This document shows positions 45,681 to 54,840 of a DNA stretch of 64,000 bases, piece by piece. The notes under the pieces are model-generated. The model did no database searches. It was not told where the DNA came from and saw only the letters and a program-made list of their open reading frames with translations. The DNA is taken from positions 1,736,001 through 1,800,000 of the forward strand of contig NZ_AP021861.1 in the NCBI RefSeq assembly GCF_009177095.1, in the 5' to 3' direction. How positions within the stretch are numbered: the stretch's first letter is position 1; each line of letters starts with the position of its first letter. Made by a program: the position numbers and the translations under genes. Source of the DNA: Lacipirellula parvula (GTDB lineage: Bacteria > Planctomycetota > Planctomycetia > Pirellulales > Lacipirellulaceae).

Positions 45681-47267
45681 ATGTTGCTTCAGCAATTGAT
45701 TCTCAAATGGCGCGAACGAAGCACTCGTCGAAACAGCGCGCGTCCGTCGTCATGGTCGCCGCGTTTCGAATCGTTGGAAGATCGCCGCATGCTAGCGGTG
45801 ACGGCGACCTTTTCGCCGGCGAGCGGCGTGCTGAGCGTCTACGGCGATAGCGGCGACAACACGATTGAGGTCAGCCGCAACGCCGCGGGAGCAATCCTCG
45901 TGAACGGCGGCGCCGTGGCGATTGTGGGCGGCGCACCGACGATCGCCAACACGAACCTGATGAACCTGTTCGGCCTCAGCGGCAACGATACGCTCTCGCT
46001 CAACGAAGCTAACGGTGCGTTGCCGAAAGCAAACCTCTTCGGCGGCGGCGGGAGCGACGTGCTGAACGGCGGTTCGGGGGCGGATCTCGCCTTCGGGCAA
46101 TCGGGTAACGACGTCATTTCCGGGCGCGGCGGTGCCGACATGCTCTTCGGCGGATCGAACGACGACACGCTCGCCGGCGGCGACGCCGACGATCAGGTCT
46201 TCGGTCAGAGCGACTCCGACCGCATGATTTGGAATCCGGGCGACGACACCGATCTCAACGAGGGGGGCGCCGGCGTCGACGTCGTTGAAGTCAACGGCGG
46301 CAACGGCTCCGAAGTCTTCACGACCACTGCCAACGGAACGCGGGTTCGCTTCGATCGCATCGACCCCGCGCCGTTTTCGATCGACATTGGCACGAGCGAA
46401 AGCCTCGTGCTGAACGCCAACGGCGGCAATGATCAATTCTCGGCGACCGGAAACCTGGCCGCGCTGATCGCGATCACTGTCGACGGCGGAACTGGAGACG
46501 ACATCATCTTCGGCAGCAACGGCGCCGACATCCTGCGCGGCGGCGACAACAACGATTTCATCGACGGGCAGCAAGGCAACGACGCCATCTTCGCCGGCGC
46601 CGGCGAAGACGTCATCCAGTGGGATCCCGGCGATGGCAACGACGTCATCGAAGGGGAGCAAGGCAATGACCGATTGCAGTTCAACGGCAGCGCGGCCAAC
46701 GAACAAATCGAACTCTCGGCCAACGGCGGCCGAACTCGCCTGTTCCGCAACATTGCCAACATTATTCTCGACATCGACGACGTCGAGCGCATCGACGTCG
46801 CCGCACTGTCAGGCACGGATGCACTGGTCGTTCACTCGCTTGCCGGCACCGACCTGACCGTCGTCAACCTGTTGCTCGCCAGCTCGATTGGCGGCGCGAT
46901 TGGGGACAGCGCGGCCGATACGGTGACCATCAACGGCACGGCCGGTGAAGACGCGATCTCTGTCTTCAGCGGCGCCAGCGGCGTCACCGTCAACGGGTTG
47001 GCCGCCACCGTCAACATCATCACGGCCGACGCGACGCTTGATCGACTCATCGTCAACGGCCTAGGCAGCGACGACGTGGTCGACGCCACTGGGCTCACCA
47101 CGGCCGGCATGCTTCTCACGGCAGACGGCGGCGAGGGAGACGACGTCCTCATGGGAGGCGACGGAGGAGATACGCTGCTGGGAGGTTTGGGAGACGACGT
47201 GCTGATCGGCGGCCCCGGCGCCGATGTGCTCGATGGCGGCTCCGGCGATAACGTGGTGATCCAATGA
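45681..47267 (+). CDS. RTX-like calcium-binding surface protein with planctomycetal N-terminal motif
   Basis: 528 residues from the ATG at 45681 (MLLQQLILKWRERSTRRNSA). The N-terminus lacks a classical signal peptide and instead has the basic stretch and WSPRFESLEDRRMLAV, a motif common at the start of large planctomycetal secreted proteins. Three blocks of GGxGxDxLx nonapeptides bind calcium in beta-rolls: GGGGSDVLNGGSGADLAFGQ (about 115), GGTGDDIIFGSNGADILRGG (about 265) and GGEGDDVLMGGDGGDTLLGG (about 480). Its stop codon overlaps the next ATG (ATGA), so the next gene is coupled. Possibly cell-surface or matrix protein. Confidence 0.85.
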   Translation: MLLQQLILKWRERSTRRNSARPSSWSPRFESLEDRRMLAVTATFSPASGVLSVYGDSGDNTIEVSRNAAGAILVNGGAVAIVGGAPTIANTNLMNLFGLSGNDTLSLNEANGALPKANLFGGGGSDVLNGGSGADLAFGQSGNDVISGRGGADMLFGGSNDDTLAGGDADDQVFGQSDSDRMIWNPGDDTDLNEGGAGVDVVEVNGGNGSEVFTTTANGTRVRFDRIDPAPFSIDIGTSESLVLNANGGNDQFSATGNLAALIAITVDGGTGDDIIFGSNGADILRGGDNNDFIDGQQGNDAIFAGAGEDVIQWDPGDGNDVIEGEQGNDRLQFNGSAANEQIELSANGGRTRLFRNIANIILDIDDVERIDVAALSGTDALVVHSLAGTDLTVVNLLLASSIGGAIGDSAADTVTINGTAGEDAISVFSGASGVTVNGLAATVNIITADATLDRLIVNGLGSDDVVDATGLTTAGMLLTADGGEGDDVLMGGDGGDTLLGGLGDDVLIGGPGADVLDGGSGDNVVIQ

Positions 47268-48205
47268 ACAATCATGCCGTCACGCAAAGCTTTGTTCTGC
47301 CATTGCACGCGCTCACGCGAACGACTCCGGCAAGTCGTTTTGTTCGCCGGCTATTCGCCCTCGGGCTGATCTGGAGCGCATACGCAGTAACTGCCAGTTG
47401 CCCAGCCGCCGCGACCGCGGCGACGTTGCAAGCCCTGTTCGGCGGCGTAACGCTGACCGTCGGCAACGCCCGCTTCGACAATTGGCAGCTGCTGAGCGCC
47501 GACCACACGAGCGGCGCGGCGTTCGATTTCTCCCTGATGTCGATGAGTGCGATCGGGAGCGATCCCAGCAACCCTGGTCTGCAGTTCGCCTCGGGCGGCC
47601 AACTGGCTGTCACCGGCATCAATGCGGCCGATCTCACGTTTCGCTTTCAGGTTCACGCGATTGGAGCGTCGAATTCGTTCGCCGCGCATTCGCTCAATAT
47701 GACCGGCGTTACGTTCTCCGGCCCAGGCGGCATCGCCACCATCTCGCAAGAGGTGACGACGATCGGCGGCGTCGACTTGGGCCCCGCCGTGACGCTGGCC
47801 GACAACGTCGCCGACGTTTTCGAATTCGCCGACACCCAAGCGATTGCCCCGCACTTGAACTTGCAAGTGACGGTAAACGTCTTCGTGACCGGGCTCGTTG
47901 CCGCGGATGCAATCAACTTCACGGCGTTCACGCAACGGTTCGCTCAGACAGGGCCGGCGACCCTTCCCGGCGATTTCAACAACGATAAAAAGGTTGACGG
48001 CGCCGACTTCCTGCACTGGCAGCGGGGGCTGTCGCCCTCGCCGCTAAGCCAGGGCGACCTGACCGTGTGGAAGAATAATTTCGGTCAATCGATTCTCGCG
48101 ACTCCGGCGGTCGCCAACGTTCCCGAGCCATGCGGCGTCAGCGGGGCGCTGCTCGCGGGGGCGTTCGCGCTGAGTCGACGAGCGCGCCGTCGCCCTGGAA
48201 GCTAA
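47264..48205 (+). CDS. PEP-CTERM protein with dockerin-like repeat
   Basis: 313 residues, ATG overlapping the upstream stop by four bases. The N-terminus has a signal-like segment (FVRRLFALGLIWSAYAVTAS). Residues about 45-220 form a beta-rich domain with no motif I know (GGVTLTVGNARFDNWQLLSA). Then a dockerin-like element (GDFNNDKKVDGADFLHWQRG, LTVWKNNFGQS), then NVPEPCGVSGALLAGAFALS and a basic SRRARRRPGS: the PEP-CTERM sorting signal. Coupling to the RTX-like gene suggests they act at the same surface site. Confidence 0.85.
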   Translation: MNNHAVTQSFVLPLHALTRTTPASRFVRRLFALGLIWSAYAVTASCPAAATAATLQALFGGVTLTVGNARFDNWQLLSADHTSGAAFDFSLMSMSAIGSDPSNPGLQFASGGQLAVTGINAADLTFRFQVHAIGASNSFAAHSLNMTGVTFSGPGGIATISQEVTTIGGVDLGPAVTLADNVADVFEFADTQAIAPHLNLQVTVNVFVTGLVAADAINFTAFTQRFAQTGPATLPGDFNNDKKVDGADFLHWQRGLSPSPLSQGDLTVWKNNFGQSILATPAVANVPEPCGVSGALLAGAFALSRRARRRPGS

Positions 48206-48312
48206 GAGTGCGAGCAGCGTTCGAACTGCAGTTTTTAACATCAATTCGCGAAGCGTTTGTGACGCGAAAGGAGGCTTCATAGAATTTCTAACTGGATTTA
48301 TCGCGTCACTGG

Positions 48313-49710
48313 ATGGAATCGATGTCTCCTCTCATGCGCTTCGCCCTCGTGTTGGCTTTTCTCCTAAGCGGGCGCACTTTCTTGCATGCCCAAGCCATTA
48401 ACTTCGCCGAGGAGCGGCCATTCGTCATCGGCGTCGTGCCCGTGGTTGGGAACGGCGCTGTCGGCGGCGTCGCGGTTGACGCCGACGGGACCATCAAGCG
48501 GGCCGAGCAGCGCGATGAGACGTCTCTCCTGGATGCACGCCGCTCCGCGTTGGACGGCCTGACGGGAGATATCGCCAAGCCGGCAAAGCTCCGTAAGGTT
48601 TCGCTTCGCCGGCTAGATGCACTGCTCGCCTCGCATGCGAGTCAGAACAAGCCGCTGCCGCCAGAGGTGCTCTACCTGGCTGGATTGCAACGCATCGAGT
48701 ATGTCTTCGCTTATCCCGAGGCGAACGATCTTGTCTTGGCCGGGCCAGCGGAAGGCTGGTTGATCGATGACGCGGGGAATGCCGTTGGCGAAAGCTCCGG
48801 GGCGCCGGTGCTGCAATTGGAAGACCTGATTGCGGCCTTGCGAACATCGGAGAAGTTGCTGGCCGGCGAGATGATCAGCTGCTCGATCGATCCGACTCCG
48901 GCCGGGGTTCAGCAGTTTGCCCGTCTCATGCGCGGCGGTCGCGCGTCGCCCTCGGCAAGGTTGCTCCGACAAATCGAGCAAGCGATGGGCCCGCAGACGA
49001 TTACGCTGACTGGCGTTTCGCCTGAGAGCCACTTTGCCCAAGTGCTCGTCGCCGCCGACTGGCAAATGAAGCGACTGGGGATGGGATTGGCCGAGTCGCC
49101 TGTCGATGGATTGCCCAGCTACATGGAACTACTGCAGCATCATCCCGGCGCTGAACCTGACAACGCGATGCCGCGCTGGTGGATGGCCTACGGCGAACAG
49201 CCCGTCGAGTGCGACAAAGATCGACTTGGCTGGCGTCTCTCGCCGCCGGGCATTCGAGTCTGCACGGCGGCCGGACGTTTGCAGGCCGATGGTCGAATCG
49301 CCCCGACGACGGAAAGCGACCCATTGGCGAAAGAATGGGCCGACGCCATGACGGCGAAATACGATCGATTGGCGATCGTCGAACCGGTGTTCGGTCAGCT
49401 GCGAGGTTGCATGGACCTGGCTTTAGTGGCGGCCATTCTCACTGCGAACGACCTGACGACTCACCTCAATCTGGAGTTGCCCATGCTCCTCGACGACTCG
49501 CGCCTGCAACTGGCGGCGTATCGAGTGCCGAAAACCGTCGCATCGCAAGCGAACGCCGTGAAGAAAAAACGCGCGTGGGTGATCAGCGTTTCCGGCGGCG
49601 TGGACCTCGATGTGGCAAGCATCGTCAATAGGCCCAGCGTGCAAGCGCAAGTGCAAACGGCACGCATGCACTCCCCGCCGGGACAATCGAAGTCGTGGTG
49701 GTGGGACTGA
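48313..49710 (+). CDS. DUF1598 domain protein
   Basis: 465 residues with a signal peptide (MRFALVLAFLLSGRTFLHAQ); the internal ATG at 48322 is also possible. The sequence pattern AVGGVAVDADGTIKRA, LYLAGLQRIEYVFAYPEAND, DLVLAGPAEGWLIDDAGNAV and MISCSIDPTPAGVQQFARLM is that of the planctomycete-specific DUF1598 family. The C-terminal ISVSGGVDLDVASIVNRPSV is also typical. Function unknown; probably exported. It stands alone, 107 bases after the PEP-CTERM gene. Confidence 0.88.
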   Translation: MESMSPLMRFALVLAFLLSGRTFLHAQAINFAEERPFVIGVVPVVGNGAVGGVAVDADGTIKRAEQRDETSLLDARRSALDGLTGDIAKPAKLRKVSLRRLDALLASHASQNKPLPPEVLYLAGLQRIEYVFAYPEANDLVLAGPAEGWLIDDAGNAVGESSGAPVLQLEDLIAALRTSEKLLAGEMISCSIDPTPAGVQQFARLMRGGRASPSARLLRQIEQAMGPQTITLTGVSPESHFAQVLVAADWQMKRLGMGLAESPVDGLPSYMELLQHHPGAEPDNAMPRWWMAYGEQPVECDKDRLGWRLSPPGIRVCTAAGRLQADGRIAPTTESDPLAKEWADAMTAKYDRLAIVEPVFGQLRGCMDLALVAAILTANDLTTHLNLELPMLLDDSRLQLAAYRVPKTVASQANAVKKKRAWVISVSGGVDLDVASIVNRPSVQAQVQTARMHSPPGQSKSWWWD

Positions 49711-50035
49711 AGCGGGACGGGGTAGCTTCGGATCTGGAGCCGAGGCGGCGCAGCCACAAGAAGGGCAGGCCGAAGCCCAAATTCCCCTGCGACAAACCCT
49801 CAATGAACGCGTCTTGCCGCTCGGCGACGCTGGATCGAGATTCAGCGCTACATGCGTTATCGCAGCGTGGCCAAGCATTTAATCGCGTCTCGTATGGGCT
49901 TGTCGAAGTCCGTTCCACGGTAGCGCTAAGTTAGAACAGCGTAGTCGAAGCACTGGATGTTGCTGCTGGTTTGATTCCGGTTTAATCTTTCTGTAGGTCT
50001 AGTTTTTGCCGGCCGCCTCATTTGCGAGAGTAGCT
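49711..50035. other. Intergenic region, 325 bases
   Basis: Short open frames cross it (49695-49934 plus, 49625-49918 minus) without recognisable motifs. The 3' part is AT-richer (49960-50005) and probably holds the promoter of the next gene. I see no repeat or RNA. Confidence 0.45.
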
Positions 50036-51379
50036 ATGAAGATCGCCAGCTTAATGGCGGTGGCGTCAGAGATTCGCTTCCGGCGTATTTCGCTTAACTC
50101 GAAATTCTGTTTTTTTCAGTTGGCGCTTGGCGTGCTCTCGATTTGCGTTCTTCGCCACTCGTACGCTGCGACGGTACTTGCCGTCATTGGCGATGAAGGC
50201 TCCGCTGGGGCAGGCGCGACGCGCGTCGCTAATATGGTCGGCAGTTCGTCGTGGGCGACCGACTACGTACTCGCGCTGGGCGACAACAGCGGGAGTAACT
50301 ATGCTTTCGGCAGCCCGGAGTGGGATAGCGTCATCGGTGCGCGATACGGTCAGTTCATCAAGAAGCGCTCTGGCCCCGCCGCGGGCGCCTATCCCAACCA
50401 GACCAGCGAAGTACAACGTTTTTTTCCTGTAGTCGGCGACCATGATCGCGATGTCGTTACAGGCAGCACCGCCGGCTACGTTGACTACTTTCACTCGGAT
50501 CCTGGAGTGGAAGTTGGCCGACTGCCCGCGGGGGTTCACGACTCATCGCAGAGCTACTACGACTTCAAACTGCCGATCAAAGGCGGCGTAGGTTCGGTGC
50601 ATGTGTTCGCGATGGACAGCGAAGCTTTTGCGTATTCGGCGGAATCACAGGCGGCTCAAATCGAGTGGCTTCGAGATGGACTGACGTCGTCAGATGCAAC
50701 CTGGAAATTCGTCACGTTGCATAGTCCGCCCTTCTCTTCATCCTTGCACAATAGCAATCCGCTTTACCAGTTGCCGTTCCAGCAGTGGGGAGCCAACGCG
50801 GTGATGTCGGGGCATGACCATGTGTACGAACGTGTTCTCGCCACCAATGCTGGCGAGAATAGCATGCCATACTTCGTCAACGGTCTCGGCGGATCGAATA
50901 TCTACACGTTTACGACCAACCGTGCGCCCGGTAGTGAATTTCGCTACAACGACGATTACGGTGCGATGCGCATTACGATCACCGATGACGAGGCGGCGTT
51001 TGAATTCTTGGCCGTCGATTTATATGGCGGGTCCGAGAACACAACGGGCGAGCTGATTGATTCTCTAACGTTGCACAGGAGCGCACTGCCCGCGCCGCCA
51101 ACGCTTCAAGCCGATTTTAACAACGACGGTTTCGTAGATAGCGACGATCTGATGATCTGGAAGGCTTCCTTCGGGATCAACGACGACGGCGATGCCACTG
51201 GAGACGGGACTACGGACGGGGCTGATTTGTTAACCTGGCAGCGGCAGCGCTCGAATTTTCAACCAGACCATCCGCCTACTCTCAGTCCTGTTCCTGAGCC
51301 GGCGACCGTGGCACTTGCCGCCGCTGGTTGTGCGTTAGTCATCGGGACAATTCCCGGCCGTTGCCGTCGCCCGTTCTGA
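50036..51379 (+). CDS. Metallophosphoesterase with dockerin-like repeat and PEP-CTERM
   Basis: 447 residues from the ATG at 50036; the hydrophobic signal segment is at about 34-46 (FQLALGVLSICVL). A calcineurin-like phosphoesterase domain follows: VLAVIGDEGS, YVLALGDNSG, FPVVGDHDRD (GNHE equivalent), TLHSPPF and GHDHVYERV supply the dinuclear metal ligands. Its layout recalls purple acid phosphatase-like enzymes (DGLTSSDATWKFVTLHSPPF). A dockerin-like pair follows (DFNNDGFVDSDDLMIWKASF; GDGTTDGADLLTWQRQ), then PVPEPATVALAAAGCALVIG and GRCRRPF. Substrate unknown. It is the last typical planctomycete gene before the mobile region. Confidence 0.9.
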   Translation: MKIASLMAVASEIRFRRISLNSKFCFFQLALGVLSICVLRHSYAATVLAVIGDEGSAGAGATRVANMVGSSSWATDYVLALGDNSGSNYAFGSPEWDSVIGARYGQFIKKRSGPAAGAYPNQTSEVQRFFPVVGDHDRDVVTGSTAGYVDYFHSDPGVEVGRLPAGVHDSSQSYYDFKLPIKGGVGSVHVFAMDSEAFAYSAESQAAQIEWLRDGLTSSDATWKFVTLHSPPFSSSLHNSNPLYQLPFQQWGANAVMSGHDHVYERVLATNAGENSMPYFVNGLGGSNIYTFTTNRAPGSEFRYNDDYGAMRITITDDEAAFEFLAVDLYGGSENTTGELIDSLTLHRSALPAPPTLQADFNNDGFVDSDDLMIWKASFGINDDGDATGDGTTDGADLLTWQRQRSNFQPDHPPTLSPVPEPATVALAAAGCALVIGTIPGRCRRPF

Positions 51380-51459
51380 GCATTCATAGAGCGCTCGCGC
51401 CGTACCCTAAAAGACACATCCCCGCTCGATCCGCAGCCGACGGAACCCGTCCAGGAACG

Positions 51460-51500
51460 AAAAAACGCCCCCTGTCGATTGAAATCGACAGGGGGCGTTT
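51460..51500 (-). terminator. Perfect 17-bp stem-loop, intrinsic terminator on the minus strand
   Basis: AAACGCCCCCTGTCGAT (51463-51479) is exactly complementary to ATCGACAGGGGGCGTTT (51484-51500) around TGAA. On the minus strand the stem is followed by six T (A-run at 51460-51465). On the plus strand only three T end the stem, so it may also weakly end the phosphoesterase transcript. It could mark the element border. Confidence 0.65.
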
Positions 51501-51709
51501 CTGTAGAAGCTCCCCCGCGAGGACCAGCACATCCCGCGAGTTTCCCGAACGAAACCGCACTTCTTGAATATTGCGCTGCACATCTCGGTGCAGTTGATCC
51601 CCTGCTCGCGGCGTTGGTGAAGGCGTGGCCGACGATGGCGCCTGAGCAGCGCGACAGACTCGTCGCCGCGGTGCGCGCGGCTGCTCCCGCGGTTGTCGAC
51701 ATTCGCTAA
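51479..51709 (+). CDS. Possible small protein at the element border
   Basis: The open frame of 76 residues begins with TTG inside the hairpin, so its real start is unsure. The later part (LLEYCAAHLGAVDPLLAALV, then KAWPTMAPEQRDRLVAAVRA) reads like a genuine helical protein and is similar in style to short proteins found near integrases in planctomycete elements. No ribosome binding site is obvious. It may be a remnant. Confidence 0.35.
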   Translation: MKSTGGVSVEAPPRGPAHPASFPNETALLEYCAAHLGAVDPLLAALVKAWPTMAPEQRDRLVAAVRAAAPAVVDIR

Positions 51710-51821
51710 AATAGACACGTCCGGGTTCGCGGAGTAATTAACCGCACAGACCGGCCGGCCGTTGCGGAAAGCATCTACCCGCGCGGTTGGCCGGTCGCCC
51801 GGCTTCATGGAGGTTAGATGC

Positions 51822-52595
51822 ATGCTTGCGGATTCTGTTGTTGCAAACTTGTCGCGCCGCTTGATAAGCGAGTTCTTGGCCGCATCAACGTATTCGTGCG
51901 CTGAAAGGTTGATGCTGCATGCAGCTCACAGAGAGGGCCGCAGCCCCCTCGACAATCATGGCAGCGCAGGGTTCGCGTTCTCGTACTTCTCGCGACTAGG
52001 CTGGCCACTCGATCGAATTGAGGCAATGAGCTTCTGTGACGCCACCGCGATTCTCGATCGCGATGGATGGGAATCGCCCTCGGCGGCTCCGTTTTGCTTA
52101 TTTGAATTGGAGTGCCAATGCAATTTTCTTAGCGATCTGGTCGAGCGCGAAGGATGCTCAAGTACGTCCATCCAAGAGGGGATTTTGCGGTGCCAATTCC
52201 TCATCTCGAAAGCGACCGGAGCGCTTGCGAGCGAAGCGTCATCCTCACTTCTCGCCGCGCTGCGCGATCTGGAAAACGTTGGCGCCCAATCCTTAAATTT
52301 GGCTGGGGATGAACAGGCCGGCCGAGTTGCCCGGCTGGTGCGAATCATTCGGGGACCGCTCGTAAAAGACTCCCCAACGTGCACTCGCGATGCCTGGATT
52401 TACGAACAAGCCATGAAATCCATCCCATGGAAGACAATCCTTTCAGGGCTAAAGCGGATTGGAGACGAGCGAGGCTGGGACGAGATTGAGTCACAAAACG
52501 GGATTAAATCTGCGGCAAATAGGTACGCAGATAAGAACAACTTCCCACGTCCGCCCTCCAGAACGCCGGGGCGAAAGAAAAGCGAACAGCTTTAG
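51822..52595 (+). CDS. Unknown protein, mobile-element gene
   Basis: 257 residues from the ATG at 51822, chosen because GGAGG lies eight bases upstream; the frame is open further back to 51762. I do not recognise the family. The N-terminal ~190 residues are mainly helical with no catalytic motif. The C-terminus (WKTILSGLKRIGDERGWDEI, SQNGIKSAANRYADKNNFP) resembles a small helical DNA-binding unit followed by a basic tail (PPSRTPGRKKSEQ). Being first in the element and upstream of an excisionase-like gene, it might be regulatory; this is inference. Confidence 0.6.
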   Translation: MLADSVVANLSRRLISEFLAASTYSCAERLMLHAAHREGRSPLDNHGSAGFAFSYFSRLGWPLDRIEAMSFCDATAILDRDGWESPSAAPFCLFELECQCNFLSDLVEREGCSSTSIQEGILRCQFLISKATGALASEASSSLLAALRDLENVGAQSLNLAGDEQAGRVARLVRIIRGPLVKDSPTCTRDAWIYEQAMKSIPWKTILSGLKRIGDERGWDEIESQNGIKSAANRYADKNNFPRPPSRTPGRKKSEQL

Positions 52596-52707
52596 TGCGA
52601 TCTAGTTCGGTCGTGTTCAATTTTATTATTCGCGATATCTGAAATACTTCGACCATCAAGCCCGCGTCCGACCTTTTCGGACAGGCGAAGCAAGATGAGG
52701 TCGAATC

Positions 52708-52908
52708 ATGGCTCCCTCTGCAACTCTCTCCGCCCCGAGCAGCGTCCATCTCACGAAGCAAGAGGCCGCTGACTTTCTGAACGTCAGCCTCCGCACGCTC
52801 GACCGGCTCGACATCGCCAAGGTCAAGATCCGCGGCCGCGTGCTCTACCGTCGCGACACGCTTGATGCGTGGAGCAAATCTCAAGAGTCGGTCGACGTCG
52901 CCGGCTAA
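52708..52908 (+). CDS. Excisionase-like helix-turn-helix protein
   Basis: 66 residues. LTKQEAADFLNVSLRTLDRL followed by VKIRGRVLYRRDTLDAWSKS is the HTH_17/MerR-like excisionase pattern: a recognition helix after AADFLNVS and a wing with R-x-x-L-Y-R-R-D-T-L. GAGG lies seven bases before the ATG, and a small palindrome (GTCCGA/TCGGAC, 52666-52682) sits just upstream as a possible operator. Such proteins steer integrase direction or repress element promoters. No integrase is adjacent. Confidence 0.82.
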   Translation: MAPSATLSAPSSVHLTKQEAADFLNVSLRTLDRLDIAKVKIRGRVLYRRDTLDAWSKSQESVDVAG

Positions 52909-52999
52909 TCTTCCTCCGCCTGGTCGCGCCGGCGCATGAAAATGCCCGGCCCCGCATCGACGACCAATCTCGCGGAACCGGGCTAATTCAGGACCAACG

Positions 53000-53278
53000 A
53001 TGAACATTCTTTCCGAATCACCGCCGCTGAGCAACTGCCCGGCAATTATTTCGCCGCAGCAGATCGAACTTCGCGGCGTCTTCAATGACAGCTTCGGACT
53101 TCACGCCGTGTTCACCGCCGGCCCCTCGCAGCGGATCGTTCCCGTCGAACGGCGGCACCTGTCCACATTTGTGGACTTCCGCGAACGCGTTGCCGAGTTC
53201 CTGCAGATCCGCATTGCGTTCGCAGGCGACTGGTCGGACGCCGTCGCCGCGGCGTTCTCCGAGGGAGCGGCCATCTGA
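53000..53278 (+). CDS. Small unknown protein upstream of the replication ATPase
   Basis: 92 residues. CAGGA lies six bases before the ATG and the stop overlaps the next start (TGATG), so it is a real coupled gene. The sequence looks like a small alpha/beta protein (VFNDSFGLHAVFTAGPSQRI; FVDFRERVAEFLQIRIAFAG). No family recognised. Position suggests an accessory to the ATPase downstream. Confidence 0.7.
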   Translation: MNILSESPPLSNCPAIISPQQIELRGVFNDSFGLHAVFTAGPSQRIVPVERRHLSTFVDFRERVAEFLQIRIAFAGDWSDAVAAAFSEGAAI

Positions 53279-54840
53279 TGAAAGCACTCGCGACGGATCG
53301 CGAACGTCTCCCCACGGCACTCGATGCCGAGCGGCAGGTAATTGGCGGCCTGCTGCTCGAGCCGTCGCAGGCGCCAAAGCTGCTTCGAACGCTGCAGCCC
53401 GCGGCGTTCGTCGATCAGCTCAACCGCGCTACGCTCGCGGCGATCGCGGAGATGAGCCGCCTCGGCGAGCCGATCGACGTCGCCACGCTGCTGTCTCGCC
53501 TGCAAGACCGAGTCGAGTTCGCCGACACCAGCGCGGCTGCATACCTTGCTGATGTGGGGCGATCGTGCGTCACCGCGACCAACGTCGCCTACCACGCGTC
53601 GCTGATCGCCGAAGCCCATCTGAAGCGGCGGATTCACCTTGCCGCCCGCGAGATCGCTTCGAGCGCTCTCAACGGGCACGCTGGCGACGACCTCCTCGCG
53701 GATTGGGGAGCAACCTTCGAAGACTTCCGCCGCGAGCAGACTGGCGGGAACCGCTTCAAGCCGATCACCGCGGCCGAACTCGCTGCCGGCGATTTTCGCG
53801 TCAACTGGATCATCGACTGGCTGCTCGTCGAAGGGCAACCTTGCATCCTTGCCGGCGGTAAGAAGTGCCTCAAAACGACGATCCTCTGCGATTTGCTGCT
53901 GAGCATCGCCGTCGGCGGTTGCTTCCTCGGTCAATTCGAAGTCCGCTCTGCGCGTCGCGTTGTGCTGTTCTCCGCCGAGAGTGGCGCCGGCGTTCTGCAG
54001 GAAACCTGCCGACGCATCGCCGCGTCGAAAGGCTGGGAACTCGCCGACGTGCCGAACTTCACGCTCATCACCGACGTTCCGCGGTTGGACTGTTCTGCAG
54101 ACATGGCGGCGTTCGAAGCGGCGATCGAGGACGCCGAAGTGATTGCGCTCGACCCGTGCTATCTGATGATGCCCGGCGGCGACGCCGGCAACCTCTTCGT
54201 TCAGGGCGAGATGCTGCTCAATCTCTCGCGACTCTGCCAACGACTCGGCGTCACGCTGATCCTTTGCCATCACACTCGCAAGCATCGGTCTGCGGATCTC
54301 AACAGCTTCGATCCGCCTGAACTCGAAGACATCGCCTGGGCTGGGTTCCAAGAGTTTGCTCGCCAATGGGTGTTGGTCGGCCGTCGCGAACGTTACGTCG
54401 CTGACAGCGGCGAGCACTCGCTCTGGATGAACTACGGCGGCTCTGCGGGCCACGGCGGCTTGTGGGCGCTCGACGCGAGCGAGGGGAGCATCGGCGACGT
54501 CAGCGGCCGCCGCTGGGATGTGACGCTTTCGAAGGCTCAGGAGGTCCGAGAGCAGGCCGAACGCCGCCGCGACGATGACAAGGCCCGCAGATCAGCGCAG
54601 CAGCTTGAAGGCGATGTGAGAGCCGTTGTCGACGCCCTTGCACGCCTGCCAGAGCAGTCAGGAACCAAGACCGACTTGAAGGATGCGACCGGTCTCTACC
54701 AATCACGCTTCAGCGCCGCGATCGCGAGTGCGCTCCAAGACAATCACATCATCCCAATGCGAATCACGAAGGGAAACAACCAGAGCTACGACGGCTACCG
54801 ATTGAGCCTCGAAAACCACCACCCAGATACACCCGGATAA
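53278..54840 (+). CDS. DnaB-N / RecA-fold replication ATPase (RepA-like helicase)
   Basis: 520 residues, two domains. Residues about 14-120 form a DnaB N-terminal domain (LDAERQVIGGLLLEPSQAPK, AAFVDQLNRATLAAIAEMSR, PIDVATLLSRL). Residues about 165-420 form a RecA-fold ATPase: Walker A-like ILAGGKKCLKTTILCDLLLS (about 198-217), VVLFSAESGAG, Walker B VIALDPCYLMM and a sensor LILCHHTRK, as in RepA/AAA_25 helicases of plasmids. The C-terminal ~80 residues resemble a winged-helix DNA-binding unit. It begins by TGATG coupling, and its last codons run into iteron-like repeats. Probably the replication initiator/helicase of an integrated element. Confidence 0.85.
   Translation: MKALATDRERLPTALDAERQVIGGLLLEPSQAPKLLRTLQPAAFVDQLNRATLAAIAEMSRLGEPIDVATLLSRLQDRVEFADTSAAAYLADVGRSCVTATNVAYHASLIAEAHLKRRIHLAAREIASSALNGHAGDDLLADWGATFEDFRREQTGGNRFKPITAAELAAGDFRVNWIIDWLLVEGQPCILAGGKKCLKTTILCDLLLSIAVGGCFLGQFEVRSARRVVLFSAESGAGVLQETCRRIAASKGWELADVPNFTLITDVPRLDCSADMAAFEAAIEDAEVIALDPCYLMMPGGDAGNLFVQGEMLLNLSRLCQRLGVTLILCHHTRKHRSADLNSFDPPELEDIAWAGFQEFARQWVLVGRRERYVADSGEHSLWMNYGGSAGHGGLWALDASEGSIGDVSGRRWDVTLSKAQEVREQAERRRDDDKARRSAQQLEGDVRAVVDALARLPEQSGTKTDLKDATGLYQSRFSAAIASALQDNHIIPMRITKGNNQSYDGYRLSLENHHPDTPG

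Larger units (their letters stand above)
51380..51821. other. Left border region of the mobile element
   Basis: 442 bases between the last core-type gene and the first element gene. It holds a strong hairpin (51463-51500) and a short open frame (51479-51709). The left end of the inserted element probably lies here, but I could not pick out an att repeat because the other end is not in the window. Confidence 0.45.
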
